A stretch of 20,200 nt of DNA from an uncultured Roseburia sp. (GTDB lineage Bacteria; Bacillota; Clostridia; Lachnospirales; Lachnospiraceae). This document shows positions 1 through 8,001 of this stretch, piece after piece. The notes below the pieces were generated by a model that did no database searches, was not told where the DNA came from, and saw only the letters and a list, made by a program, of their open reading frames with translations. Both the position numbers and the translations under genes were made by a program. Position 1 is the first letter of the stretch, and each line of letters opens with the position of its first letter. The stretch covers positions 1 to 20,200 of the forward strand of contig CAKRLC010000047.1 in NCBI GenBank assembly GCA_934358955.1. Direction: 5' to 3'.

Positions 1-678
1 AAGACTTCTGCTCCATCCCTGACCGAAGCGATCGAGCTTTTCCGTCCATATGTAGAAGACAAGCATGAGATTGTCTGCTTTTCTATCTCAAACAGCATGT
101 CGACATCCGGCAATGTCATGCGCCTTGCTGCTGACGAATTAGAAGCGACCGATCTGATCACAGTGATCGACTCTGCCAATCTCTCCACCGGAATCGGCCT
201 GCTTGTCGTAGAAGCTGCGATCATGTCGCAAAACGGATGTACCGCTTCTGAAATCTCAGACAAGATAGAATCCTTAAAATCAAAGGTACGTGCAAGCTTT
301 GTCGTTGACACGCTTACCTATCTGTACCGTGGTGGACGCTGCAATGCCGTTGCTGCCATGGCTGGTGGCGTTTTAAAGCTTCACCCGAAGATTGTTGTAG
401 AGAATGGGGCAATGGACGCAGAGAAAAAATATCGCGGGAAAATTTCCTCTGTCATTATGTCTTATGTCAAAGATATGGAAGACGATTTAAGATCAGCCCG
501 CCCGGACCGCGTATTCATCACGCATTCCGGCTGTGATGCTGCTACTGTGGATGCAGTCCGTGCTTATCTGCAGAGTCTTGGTATTTTTGAAGAAATATTG
601 GAAACCAGAGCCGGCGGCGTCATATCCAGCCACTGTGGTCCTGGCACATTAGGTGTATTATTTATTTCAAAGTGTTAA
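1..678 (+). CDS. DegV/FakB-family fatty-acid-binding protein, 5' end outside window
   Basis: The reading frame is open from base 1 to a TAA stop at 676-678, so 225 codons are visible and the true start lies upstream. The DegV fold signatures are visible: an N-lobe segment S-N-S-M-S-T-S-G-N corresponding to the SxLSGT fatty-acid contact of DegV/FakB, the hallmark Y-L-Y-R-G-G-R about 110 codons in followed by the 'LKLHPKI' strand (usually LxIKP), and a C-terminal C-G-P-G-T-L-G-V-L-F matching the GPGTxG motif that ends these proteins. Family members bind a fatty acid in the cytoplasm and present it to a FakA-type kinase; no FakA gene is in view. The SGT loop is degenerate here, so ligand choice may differ from characterised FakB. 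The gene ends just before a hairpin terminator and converges on the HD gene. Confidence 0.9.
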   Translation, partial: KTSAPSLTEAIELFRPYVEDKHEIVCFSISNSMSTSGNVMRLAADELEATDLITVIDSANLSTGIGLLVVEAAIMSQNGCTASEISDKIESLKSKVRASFVVDTLTYLYRGGRCNAVAAMAGGVLKLHPKIVVENGAMDAEKKYRGKISSVIMSYVKDMEDDLRSARPDRVFITHSGCDAATVDAVRAYLQSLGIFEEILETRAGGVISSHCGPGTLGVLFISKC

Positions 679-740
679 GCCTGCTGGCAGACAGTAAGAT
701 TTCAGTTCGCACTTGAAAAGCAGTTACAGTCCAAAGGCAC

Positions 741-786
741 AAAAATGACGCAGCAGATGCCAACAGGCATTTGCTGCGTCATTTTT
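741..786. terminator. Bidirectional rho-independent terminator between convergent genes
   Basis: Arms 741-761 and 766-786 are complementary over 21 base pairs, with one G-T wobble (756/771), around the four-base loop AACA. The outer ends are AAAAA and TTTTT, so transcripts from either side finish with a hairpin and a U tract. It sits 63 bases after the degV stop, and its right arm overlaps the stop codon of the convergent HD gene by two bases. It therefore most likely terminates both genes. Confidence 0.9.
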
Positions 787-1378
787 AATGGCAGTCTTCG
801 TATTCATTCACTTCCCTGGACACCTCATCTTCGGTTGCCTTCATTGCCTCCATCGTCATTGTCAGCAATTTGTCCAGTTCCCAGCCGAGCTGGTCTGCAC
901 CGCGTTCAATTACATCCCTGGAACAGCCTGCTGCGAATCCCTTGCTCTTATACTTTTTCTTTAAAGATTTTAATTCCATATCTTTTGTGCTTTTTGATGG
1001 ACGCATCAATGCTGCGGCCCAGATCAGGCCTGTCAGTTCATCTGCCGCAAATAAAACCTTTTCCATCTCACGTTCCGGTGCAACATCCACTGTAATCCCA
1101 TAGCCATGTGACACCACGCCATGAATGATATCCTCACTCACACCGCCTTCACGCAAAAGCTCCGGGGCTTTGATGCAATGCTCATTTGGGTATAGTTCAA
1201 AGTCAATATCATGCAATAGTCCTACAATTCCCCAATATTCTGCCTCATCTGCAAAGCCAAGCTCATTTGCATACCATTTCATGACGGCTTCTACTGTCAG
1301 CGCATGCTGTATATGAAAAGGATCTTTGTTGTATTTCTTTAATAATTCATAAGCATCTTCTCTTGTAATCTGTTCCAT
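785..1378 (-). CDS. HD-domain phosphohydrolase-like protein
   Basis: A 197-residue protein of the HD/HDIG superfamily of metal-dependent phosphohydrolases. The expected metal ligands are visible: His25 in Q-H-A-L-T-V-E-A-V, the His56-Asp57 doublet in G-L-L-H-D-I-D-F, a further conserved H-G-Y-G in the middle, and Asp113 in A-A-D-E-L-T-G. This is a stand-alone domain with no signal peptide or membrane segment, so it should be cytoplasmic; the natural substrate (nucleotide or other phosphoester) cannot be read from sequence. An ATG nine bases upstream (1387) is in frame, but the AGAGG ribosome binding site directly abuts it. The same AGAGG is nine bases from the ATG at 1378, which I therefore choose. 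It has its own promoter and terminator, so it is probably monocistronic and unrelated to the GntR operon behind it. Confidence 0.85.
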   Translation of the reverse strand: MEQITREDAYELLKKYNKDPFHIQHALTVEAVMKWYANELGFADEAEYWGIVGLLHDIDFELYPNEHCIKAPELLREGGVSEDIIHGVVSHGYGITVDVAPEREMEKVLFAADELTGLIWAAALMRPSKSTKDMELKSLKKKYKSKGFAAGCSRDVIERGADQLGWELDKLLTMTMEAMKATEDEVSREVNEYEDCH

Positions 1379-1448
1379 TTCTGTCATCCTCTTTTCTGCT
1401 TTGATTCGTGCGTCCCATCAATTCATACTTATCCGATAGGTTTAACTT

Positions 1449-1477
1449 ATTTTATGCTTTTTTGCAGAGGATGTCAA
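1449..1477 (-). promoter_or_regulatory. Sigma-A type promoter of the HD-domain gene
   Basis: Read on the minus strand there is TTGACA (1477-1472), a 17-base spacer and TAAAAT (1454-1449), a perfect -35 and a one-mismatch -10 at ideal spacing. Transcription would begin near 1441, leaving a leader of about 60 bases before the start at 1378. No terminator for the upstream GntR gene is evident between 1480 and 1520, so read-through from that operon is possible. Confidence 0.75.
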
Positions 1478-1520
1478 TTGTTTCTTGCCTATTTACACTT
1501 CTGATGCCTATCTCTAATTT

Positions 1521-2267
1521 CTAGCTTTCCTCTTTATAGTCTAAATTTACACTCAGATGGAGAATTTCTCCTTTGTATACACGAAAGCTGTAAATCATCG
1601 GCTTTCCCTGTGCATAACTCACGCGAAGAATTTTTAAAACAGGAGAGCCCGTTGCTATCTGCAGCAGCTCTGCCTCCTGCGGATTTGCAGCGCGAGCATA
1701 ATAATGTTCTTGTGCGCGAATTTTTCCGTATTGGTATTTTTCCTCGATAATCCGGTAGATTGAACCGTCTCCTTTGATATCTTCACCTGTAATACTTGGA
1801 CAATATTTTACCGGAATATATACTTTATCTGTTGCAATTGCAACATCATCAGCATAGCGCAGACATTGAATATAATATACACGGTCTGTCTTTTCTAAAA
1901 ACATGTAACGATGAAGTCCTACTTCGTCCATAGGATCTGCATTCTCCACATGAATCTCTTTAAACTCTAACAGCTCAGTATGATAGGAAACTCCTTTTTT
2001 TTGCAGTTCATCCTTCAAGCTGTATATACCATCTATCAAATGTTCGATTGGTGCATAGCTTACAAAGCTTCCACGACCTCTTTGCCTGACAATATAGCCT
2101 TCATATGCCAGTTCATCCAATGCTCTTTTTGCACTGATTCTGCTGACATCATATTGTTCACAGAGTTCCGCTTCCGACGGTACCTTATCTCCATATTTCA
2201 AAACTCCTGACAGTAATTGTTCTTTGATTGCATTTTTAATAACCAGATATTTCAATGGACCACTCAC
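1521..2267 (-). CDS. GntR/HutC-family transcriptional regulator (HTH + UTRA)
   Basis: A 248-residue regulator. Residues 5-72 form the GntR winged helix-turn-helix: I-K-E-Q-L-L-S-G, then K-V-P-S-E-A-E-L-C-E-Q-Y-D-V-S-R, then L-A-Y-E-G-Y-I-V-R-Q-R-G-R-G-S-F-V. The remaining 90-240 region has the length and pattern of a UTRA small-molecule-sensing domain (for example V-Y-Y-I-Q-C-L-R-Y-A and the late P-V-L-K-I-L-R-V-S-Y). The start is GTG, supported by AGGAGG seven bases upstream. It lies 38 bases after the MFS gene with no promoter seen between them, so it is probably the last gene of the operon. By family habit it would repress that operon until a pathway metabolite binds; the two palindromes at the permease promoter are the likely operators. 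The effector is unknown. Confidence 0.9.
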   Translation of the reverse strand: MSGPLKYLVIKNAIKEQLLSGVLKYGDKVPSEAELCEQYDVSRISAKRALDELAYEGYIVRQRGRGSFVSYAPIEHLIDGIYSLKDELQKKGVSYHTELLEFKEIHVENADPMDEVGLHRYMFLEKTDRVYYIQCLRYADDVAIATDKVYIPVKYCPSITGEDIKGDGSIYRIIEEKYQYGKIRAQEHYYARAANPQEAELLQIATGSPVLKILRVSYAQGKPMIYSFRVYKGEILHLSVNLDYKEES

Positions 2268-2305
2268 AATGCGCCCTCCTTTATATCTGAATATTATATT
2301 ATAAC

Positions 2306-3541
2306 TCAGCTATTCCTGCCACCTTTTTTTCTCAAAGCAATCCTGACTGCCACTGCCGCAATTGTAAGATTCACAATTAATGCCAGTAATGCTACCTGGT
2401 ATGAGCCTGTTTTATCATAACTCCATCCTGCAATGAAAGAGCCAGGCATTGCAAGAATTCCACTGATCAATACGATGCGTGCATGGATTTTATCATAGTC
2501 TGCAGAGCACCCAAACAGTCGGGTAGATAATACCGGCAATTGTACCGTAGTCGAACCAATTGTAAACCCAAACAATAATGCAAATATATAGAGGCAGAAT
2601 GGATTCCGAAAAATGAGCAAACTAATAATTCCGCAAATACCTACCAGATTATAGAGCAGAACAGATTTTAAGACTCCAATTTTCACATTACAAATGCTAA
2701 GTAAAAATTTTGCCGGAATTCCACCACAAGAATTCAAAGATGCCGCAATTGCTCCAACTGCAGTAGTAAATCCGAAGCTTAGAGCCAAATTAGGGATCTG
2801 CGACTGCACACTCACACACAACTGCATACATGCCACATATAAAATGACACAGTAAAATTCTGTCTGCCGGTACACATTTTCAATCGTAATCGTATCTATT
2901 CTTTCCTGTGACTCTTTACTTTCTTTTTTTAATCCATTTTTTGGCCTTTCTAATCCGACTTCTTCCGGATCATCTTTTAGAAAAATAGCTGTAATTACAG
3001 CGGTTATCACAAGTAAAACTGCAACAAATCTGTACGCATTTCTCCAGGTACTTATTGCTGTAATTTTTGCCAACGCCAAATTTCCGATGCTTCCTCCAAT
3101 TGCAAGAAACATGACAATAAGTGCAATTACCTGAGGTGCATTATCTCCAAACCAATGGTTGACAATGTACGGACACAGATAAAAAATACCAAAATACATA
3201 CAGCAACCACACAATGCATACAGCAAATAAAGCATTTTTAAATTTTCATTATAAGAAATGCCTGTTATGAATATCGCGAACGCGAATAATGCCACGGGCA
3301 AAACTCTTTTCATCTTCCATTTTTCCACAAACTTTACAGCAATTGGACCAAACAGTACCATCACCGCATTTAAAACAGTTACGGCAAGTGAAACACTCGC
3401 CGTATCTGTTCCAAAATCATCTCTCATATGTGGAATAAATATTCCGTACGTCTGCATAACCATTCCATTCACAAATAAAACAAGCATGCAGACTTTAACA
3501 TTAATCCAAGCATATTTTTTTTGTTTTTTTAATAAAATCAC
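2306..3541 (-). CDS. Major facilitator superfamily transporter (probably organic acid)
   Basis: A 411-residue, strongly hydrophobic protein with about 12 predicted membrane segments and a charged central loop (around residues 190-220, rich in Lys and Glu) between two six-helix halves, the MFS layout. The N-terminal half, with Y-G-I-F-I-P-H-M-R-D-D-F-G following the first helix, resembles the monocarboxylate/oxalate-formate carrier branch of the superfamily; that assignment is tentative. The start is GTG at 3541 with only a weak AGGG ten bases upstream; an in-frame stop shortly before excludes a longer product. A TATAAT at 3566-3561 lacks a convincing -35, so an internal promoter is possible but weak. 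Its place between catabolic enzymes and the GntR regulator suggests it imports the same substrate as the GntP permease, or exports a product. Confidence 0.85.
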   Translation of the reverse strand: MILLKKQKKYAWINVKVCMLVLFVNGMVMQTYGIFIPHMRDDFGTDTASVSLAVTVLNAVMVLFGPIAVKFVEKWKMKRVLPVALFAFAIFITGISYNENLKMLYLLYALCGCCMYFGIFYLCPYIVNHWFGDNAPQVIALIVMFLAIGGSIGNLALAKITAISTWRNAYRFVAVLLVITAVITAIFLKDDPEEVGLERPKNGLKKESKESQERIDTITIENVYRQTEFYCVILYVACMQLCVSVQSQIPNLALSFGFTTAVGAIAASLNSCGGIPAKFLLSICNVKIGVLKSVLLYNLVGICGIISLLIFRNPFCLYIFALLFGFTIGSTTVQLPVLSTRLFGCSADYDKIHARIVLISGILAMPGSFIAGWSYDKTGSYQVALLALIVNLTIAAVAVRIALRKKGGRNS

Positions 3542-3615
3542 TTTTATTTTACCCTATTTTATTATACTTTCATTATTTTATTTTTACAGATATCTTTAAC
3601 TCATCCCGCATAATA

Positions 3616-4464
3616 CTATCGTAGTTTCAGTTTTTTGTATTCAGCATAAGTTTTTTCTAATTCTTTTTCCGTTGGTATTCTCTCGATACCAGATGCACCA
3701 ATATATCCATGGATGTCCGATTTTGCAAAGCATTCTTTCATAGCCGCAGGATTTTCAAATGGTCCACCATGTGTCACTACTATTACATCTGGATTTTCTC
3801 TAATTGCCAGCTCATAACTCTCCTGTGTCATTTCGATTGCACGCTCAAGAGTCAGTACTTCTTCTCCCAATGCACCCGTCGTTCCTCCGGCAGTTCCGCC
3901 TACATGTACACTGATCAGATCCACGCCAGCAGCCACCATGCGCTGCATATGACTCCTATCATAAGAGTACATTGCAGAAAACATTTCATGCCGCTGGCAT
4001 CTTTTTATCATTTGTAGTTCTGATTCAATCCCATAGCCATAATAATTTGCAGAAGCAGAAAAAATACTATCTGGTTTCATGATAGGTCCTGCAATGGAAG
4101 GAACATTTGTTACACCTGAAAATCCTCTTTTTTTCATTGTTTCCAGTAACAGATCCATATCTCGATATGGATCCTCTCCACATACTCCACCGATAACCGG
4201 CGTATATTCCACTATATTACTTAATATTCTTCCCAATTCCAGTGTATCTTCATTTCCATCGCTATAATAACGATATCCAACCAAAGAAACATGCCCATCC
4301 ATACGATAAATGCCTGTATTATATGCTACAATGATATCCGCTCCTGCGGCTTCTTCCTCACGTGCCACAATCCCACAGCCTGCTCCTGCCAGAATAACCG
4401 GTCGTCTGTTATTGATTTTTCTTTTCAACTTTTCTTTTAAAGAAGCTCTTTCCATATATTTCAT
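3616..4464 (-). CDS. PEP hydrolase-like TIM-barrel protein (Tm-1 C-terminal type), copy 2
   Basis: A 282-residue protein of the phosphoenolpyruvate hydrolase-like TIM-barrel family (the fold that forms the C-terminal half of tomato Tm-1). Visible landmarks are R-P-V-I-L-A-G-A-G-C-G near the start, Y-R-M-D-G-H, T-P-V-I-G-G-V-C-G-E-D-P-Y-R, F-S-G-V-T-N-V-P-S, V-H-V-G-G-T-A-G-G-T-T-G, and V-V-T-H-G-G-P-F-E-N-P. The reaction catalysed by this family in vivo is not established; the name rests on a structure-based guess. Its ATG overlaps the stop of the upstream paralogue as ATGA and is preceded by GAGGGGGG, so the two are translationally coupled. It matches the preceding gene motif for motif along the whole length, so the pair arose by duplication. 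Soluble, cytoplasmic, no signal peptide. Confidence 0.85.
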   Translation of the reverse strand: MKYMERASLKEKLKRKINNRRPVILAGAGCGIVAREEEAAGADIIVAYNTGIYRMDGHVSLVGYRYYSDGNEDTLELGRILSNIVEYTPVIGGVCGEDPYRDMDLLLETMKKRGFSGVTNVPSIAGPIMKPDSIFSASANYYGYGIESELQMIKRCQRHEMFSAMYSYDRSHMQRMVAAGVDLISVHVGGTAGGTTGALGEEVLTLERAIEMTQESYELAIRENPDVIVVTHGGPFENPAAMKECFAKSDIHGYIGASGIERIPTEKELEKTYAEYKKLKLR

Positions 4465-5360
4465 TCCAAGCCCCCCTCGTTTTCTTCAAAAAATACGCGA
4501 CAATCTTTCAAAGATAAGTTGCACAGTTCTTCTACTGTCGATGAGATTGCCCGCTCTATCGGCAAACGATCAAATGCCGAGCACCCCAAAAATCCCTGTA
4601 CATCTGTATGCGTAAAACATTCCTGCACACATTCTGGTGTATTTAAAATTCCGCCATGGCACAATACTATTGCATCTGAATTTTCTCTATGTACTGCATC
4701 TGTAATATTCTGTGTAAATGTAATAATCTCATCCATTGTTCGTGCTGCCTCCTCTGGCTCACCCTTGTGTCCTCCTACGGTAAACCCGGCATGAGCGATC
4801 AGAAGATCTGCTCCCTCCATTGCACTTCTTTTGGCATTTTCTTCATTAAATACATAAGCAGCAGAGAAAATATCCATTTTTCTGCATAACTTTATCAAAT
4901 AATAATCCAATTCAGAATTTAATATACTTCCGCGTACATCATCATCCAGTTTTTTTCCAAATGCTGCTGCTGCCGGCGCATTTATCATTCCAGAAGCTCC
5001 CATTTTCACAAATAATTCCACTAATTCTTCCGGTGTCCGGTAAGGATCGCCAGTTGCCACTCCGGCAATAACCGGAGTATTTCCGGCCATTCGAACAATT
5101 TTAGGCAAATTCTGAGCTACCACATCATTCGCATTCCGACAAGCCAAATAACTGACAGCAGAAGGCTGTCCATCCATTCGAAAACGGTCAGCGCTCGTCG
5201 TCATAATCAGATCAATACCTGCATTGGCTTCCATCTTTGCCACTAATCCGATTCCTGCTGCCCCCATTAATATTGGTTTTTTTCCCTTAATTTGTTCTCT
5301 CAAATGACGCAGGATTTCTGTTCTTTTCCATGTCTTTTTCTCATATAATTCCATCTGCAT
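4461..5360 (-). CDS. PEP hydrolase-like TIM-barrel protein (Tm-1 C-terminal type), copy 1
   Basis: A 299-residue paralogue of the next gene, with the same motif order: K-P-I-L-M-G-A-A-G-I-G, F-R-M-D-G-Q, T-P-V-I-A-G-V-A-T-G-D-P-Y-R, a N-A-P-A-A-A-A loop where the other has N-V-P-S-I-A-G, A-H-A-G-F-T-V-G-G-H-K-G, and V-L-C-H-G-G-I-L-N-T-P. The differences fall in the loops that would line the barrel mouth, so the copies may have split functions or form a hetero-oligomer. The frame is open up to a TTG at 5393, but ATG at 5360 sits one base after the TAA of the Tm-1-like gene with AGGGAG four bases upstream. I take that start; ATG at 5354 is also plausible. Tight coupling to both neighbours argues for stoichiometric synthesis of a three-part complex or pathway. 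Confidence 0.85.
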   Translation of the reverse strand: MQMELYEKKTWKRTEILRHLREQIKGKKPILMGAAGIGLVAKMEANAGIDLIMTTSADRFRMDGQPSAVSYLACRNANDVVAQNLPKIVRMAGNTPVIAGVATGDPYRTPEELVELFVKMGASGMINAPAAAAFGKKLDDDVRGSILNSELDYYLIKLCRKMDIFSAAYVFNEENAKRSAMEGADLLIAHAGFTVGGHKGEPEEAARTMDEIITFTQNITDAVHRENSDAIVLCHGGILNTPECVQECFTHTDVQGFLGCSAFDRLPIERAISSTVEELCNLSLKDCRVFFEENEGGLE

Positions 5361-5361
5361 C

Positions 5362-6570
5362 TTACTCCCTATTCTTTGGAACAATATTTTCAATCTGTTT
5401 ACAAAGTGCTTCTGCGAACTTTGGATCGTTAATATGTGCGTCTATTTCCACAATTTCAATCTTATCTGACACATTTTCTCTCAGTGTACTAAATAATGCC
5501 TCATCTGCCTCTCGATCATCAAGCTCCATTCCCTCTCCTGATACCATAGATAATCCACGAAGTGGCAACATAAGAACCGTTTTTCCCTTTGCCAGATTTA
5601 ATTTGTCTGCCAAAATTTTTCCTACTTTACAGTTTTCATCTGCATTTGAACGCATTGTCCAAATTTCTGCATTGTGCTTTTTAAAACGCCTGTCTGGAAA
5701 CTGATTCTTCATTCCATCAAAAACATTGATATTATCCATTGCCCCAGGCACCACAATCTGTGGTATCCCGATTTTTCCAGCCGCCTCTACTCTCTGTGAA
5801 CACCCTGTTCCTGGAATTATCAGATCCTGTAGCAATTCAACAGTCGTAATATCAGCCACCCCATCAAAAAACCCGGTCGTAATCATATCTTCCATTGCCT
5901 GTCCTCCCATGCCATTTGCATGAAATGGATAGACTTCGTATCCATCCTGTTCCAGAATTTTTCTCACCTGTTCCACGCACGGTGTTGTTTTTCCAAACAT
6001 AGATGCTGCAATTTTCGGGCCTTTGCACATCTTTGGCTGCTTTTCCTGTCTGACCATACCACAGATAGCTCCTGCCGCATTCTCAATAACAGATACCAGA
6101 ATATCATTCAATCCTGCGAAATCTACAATAGAATTTATTAAATATGTATCATTCACACCTGGAAACAGTTTTCCTCCTGCCATAGCCATTGTAGAAACGA
6201 TCATTTTGGGCATTCCAACAGGGAGTACGCTTGCAGCACATCTTAAAACACTTGAGCCCTGACCACCTCCCATACCGATCATTCCATCTATCCGCTGTTC
6301 TGCTACCAGCTTTTTCATCAAAATCTGGATCCCTTCTGCCTCTGCTTCCATACAAAGTGCCGGATTCTTCTGGCTCAAAAGCTCATCTATATTTTTTCCT
6401 GCATAAGCAGCAACTTCTTTTGCCTGAATATCCGGAGCAAAAAAAGCCGGCCCCTTTATTCCAATATCTATTGTGATTGTTCTGATATTATTCTTTTCGA
6501 TTTCCTTCTTCAAAAACAGGAATTCTTCACCTTTTGAATCAAATGTTCCTACAATTGCTATTGTTTTCAT
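5362..6570 (-). CDS. Tm-1-like ATP-binding domain protein (UPF0261)
   Basis: A 402-residue cytoplasmic protein of the UPF0261 / Tm-1-like ATP-binding family. Recognisable features: the opening strand T-I-A-I-V-G-T-F-D-S-K-G-E-E (3-16); the glycine-rich nucleotide loop G-M-G-G-G-Q-G-S-S (99-107); L-P-V-G-M-P-K-M-I-V-S-T-M-A (116-129); the I-V-D-F-A-G-L-N segment (148-155); and the C-lobe motifs F-H-A-N-G-M-G-G-Q-A-M-E (216-227) and the following T-T-G-F-F-D-G-V-A-D. In plants and some microbes this domain is fused to the TIM-barrel domain encoded by the next two genes; here they are separate. The reaction is unknown; a synthetase- or kinase-like activation of an acid substrate is conceivable from ATP binding, but this is inference. 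The ATG at 6570 lies 19 bases after the permease stop, with GAGG eleven bases upstream. Confidence 0.88.
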   Translation of the reverse strand: MKTIAIVGTFDSKGEEFLFLKKEIEKNNIRTITIDIGIKGPAFFAPDIQAKEVAAYAGKNIDELLSQKNPALCMEAEAEGIQILMKKLVAEQRIDGMIGMGGGQGSSVLRCAASVLPVGMPKMIVSTMAMAGGKLFPGVNDTYLINSIVDFAGLNDILVSVIENAAGAICGMVRQEKQPKMCKGPKIAASMFGKTTPCVEQVRKILEQDGYEVYPFHANGMGGQAMEDMITTGFFDGVADITTVELLQDLIIPGTGCSQRVEAAGKIGIPQIVVPGAMDNINVFDGMKNQFPDRRFKKHNAEIWTMRSNADENCKVGKILADKLNLAKGKTVLMLPLRGLSMVSGEGMELDDREADEALFSTLRENVSDKIEIVEIDAHINDPKFAEALCKQIENIVPKNRE

Positions 6571-6589
6571 CTCAATCCCAACCTCTTCA

Positions 6590-7900
6590 TTAATAGAAAA
6601 TAAGTGCTATAATAAGCCCTACTGCAGCATAAACACAAGGAAACAGTGTCTGTACAACAAAAATATGTTTGTAACCTTCTTTGTGTGTAAGACCAAATAC
6701 CTGTAATGAAATATTAACATTTCCATTGTGTGGAAGTGAATCAAAAGTCGCAGAAGAAATACCTGTCAATTTATGAATAACGTTTAAGTTTGCGCCAGAA
6801 GCCAGCAATTGTGGACTCATCGCTGTTAAAAATGCAGATATACCTCCCATTGCATCTGCGCAAATAGCACAACATAAAGCTGTTCCAATTACGGTCAGTG
6901 CATATGGATTAATATTCATTTTTGTAATTGATTCTGTCAATGCCTGATATGCTGCTGTCTCTGTTACAACGCCTGCAAAGCCAACTACTAAAGAACTTCC
7001 AACCAATGGTACCAGTGCTGCATGCGCGCCATTTGAAAGCACCTTCGCTTTATTTCCCTTTATTCTGTTCCAGTTCATTACCAGAAGAATGATAGAGCCT
7101 ACCGTTTGTGCTGTTACAATTGCTCTTGTAGAATCCACCTTAAATACATTGATCATTATAAGCACACCAAGAACTACGATAATTACTGGAAGAATTGCTG
7201 TAAATAATCCCGGAAGTTCTTCTTCTTTAAACTCCATTTCTTTTTCATTTCCCGGAAGACCATCCCAGCCAATTCCATTTTTACGGCAGGTACGCATTAA
7301 GACTTCCACATAAATAGTAACAAGAATCACATTTACAATGGAACATATAATACCAATATTAAGACCTGAATAAATCGTTGTTCCAAGGAAGTTCGTTGGA
7401 ATCAACTGGGTAGTTGTTGCTCCACATAACAGAATCATTCCAATTGGCATATAACCACTCATAATTGTAAGTCCTACAACTCTTGGTAAATTAGCTGCTT
7501 TTAAGATACCAAAGGATAAATATGCAACTACAAAAACATAACTCATAACACCACCCAATAATAGGATTACGGTCAAAACTGCCAATGTGTACGGTGCAAA
7601 TCTCGGACCTGCTTTTTTCACTAACCATGTTCCGATTTTCTGATTGCAGCCAGTATCATTCATCAACGTTCCTAGTGTTGCCCCACTTAAAAACGGAAGA
7701 ATCATATAACGCATAAAACCTGTTGTCGTAATTGCAAATGTGTCAAAAAAGGCATTAGCAAAACCATTTACAGATGCAATGGATACAATTGCCGTGCATA
7801 CAAAAGATGCAACGATTGGACTCAATCCCTTGTAACACATCACAATAAAGAGTGCAATGGATACAAGGATAAAAATTAGTGATAATGGGATACTTGTCAT
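6590..7900 (-). CDS. GntP-family permease (gluconate / hydroxy-acid symporter type)
   Basis: A 436-residue polytopic membrane protein with roughly 11-13 hydrophobic segments. The family fingerprint is S-S-A-T-F-D-S-L-P-H-N-G (382-393), closely matching the TFDSLPHNG region of GntP-type proton symporters. G-A-T-L-G-T-L-M-N-D-T-G near residue 100 and the C-A-D-A-M-G-G-I segment in the C-half are also typical. Known members carry gluconate, fructuronate, beta-hydroxybutyrate or related hydroxy acids; the substrate here is not identifiable. ATG at 7900 has a strong AGGAGG seven bases upstream. It is the first gene of the operon, directly behind a near-consensus promoter and two palindromic sites, so its expression is probably induced by the imported compound. 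Confidence 0.88.
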   Translation of the reverse strand: MTSIPLSLIFILVSIALFIVMCYKGLSPIVASFVCTAIVSIASVNGFANAFFDTFAITTTGFMRYMILPFLSGATLGTLMNDTGCNQKIGTWLVKKAGPRFAPYTLAVLTVILLLGGVMSYVFVVAYLSFGILKAANLPRVVGLTIMSGYMPIGMILLCGATTTQLIPTNFLGTTIYSGLNIGIICSIVNVILVTIYVEVLMRTCRKNGIGWDGLPGNEKEMEFKEEELPGLFTAILPVIIVVLGVLIMINVFKVDSTRAIVTAQTVGSIILLVMNWNRIKGNKAKVLSNGAHAALVPLVGSSLVVGFAGVVTETAAYQALTESITKMNINPYALTVIGTALCCAICADAMGGISAFLTAMSPQLLASGANLNVIHKLTGISSATFDSLPHNGNVNISLQVFGLTHKEGYKHIFVVQTLFPCVYAAVGLIIALIFY

Positions 7901-7923
7901 AACATTTCCTCCTTTTACTTAAA

Positions 7924-7942
7924 TGATATATTTTTTATATCA
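7924..7942 (-). promoter_or_regulatory. Candidate operator, downstream palindrome
   Basis: TGATATA (7924-7930) and TATATCA (7936-7942) form a perfect seven-base inverted repeat around five Ts. It lies about 13-31 bases downstream of the expected transcription start and upstream of the permease ribosome binding site, where a bound repressor would block the operon. A second copy lies upstream of the -35. The GntR protein at the operon's end is the natural candidate to bind; that is inference. Confidence 0.55.
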
Positions 7943-7961
7943 ATTATTTTGTTGTAATTGT

Positions 7962-7990
7962 ATTATATTCTTATATTTTCCATGCGTCAA
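7962..7990 (-). promoter_or_regulatory. Sigma-A promoter of the GntP / Tm-1-like / GntR operon
   Basis: On the minus strand TTGACG (7990-7985) is followed by a 17-base spacer and a perfect TATAAT (7967-7962). Transcription should start near 7955, giving a leader of about 55 bases to the ATG at 7900. It is flanked on both sides by related TGATATA palindromes. Confidence 0.8.
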
Positions 7991-8001
7991 TTGTTTAAAT
8001 G

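Noticed and set aside
745..1095. 116-codon plus-strand open frame starting inside the terminator
   Set aside because: Its start lies in the hairpin, it lies mostly antisense to the HD gene, and its composition (Pro/Ser/Leu-rich) is typical of a shadow frame.
5361..5393. TTG start at 5393 extending the first TIM-barrel protein
   Set aside because: The extension overlaps the Tm-1-like gene, has no supporting ribosome binding site and lacks family similarity; ATG at 5360 follows the upstream stop by one base with AGGGAG ahead.
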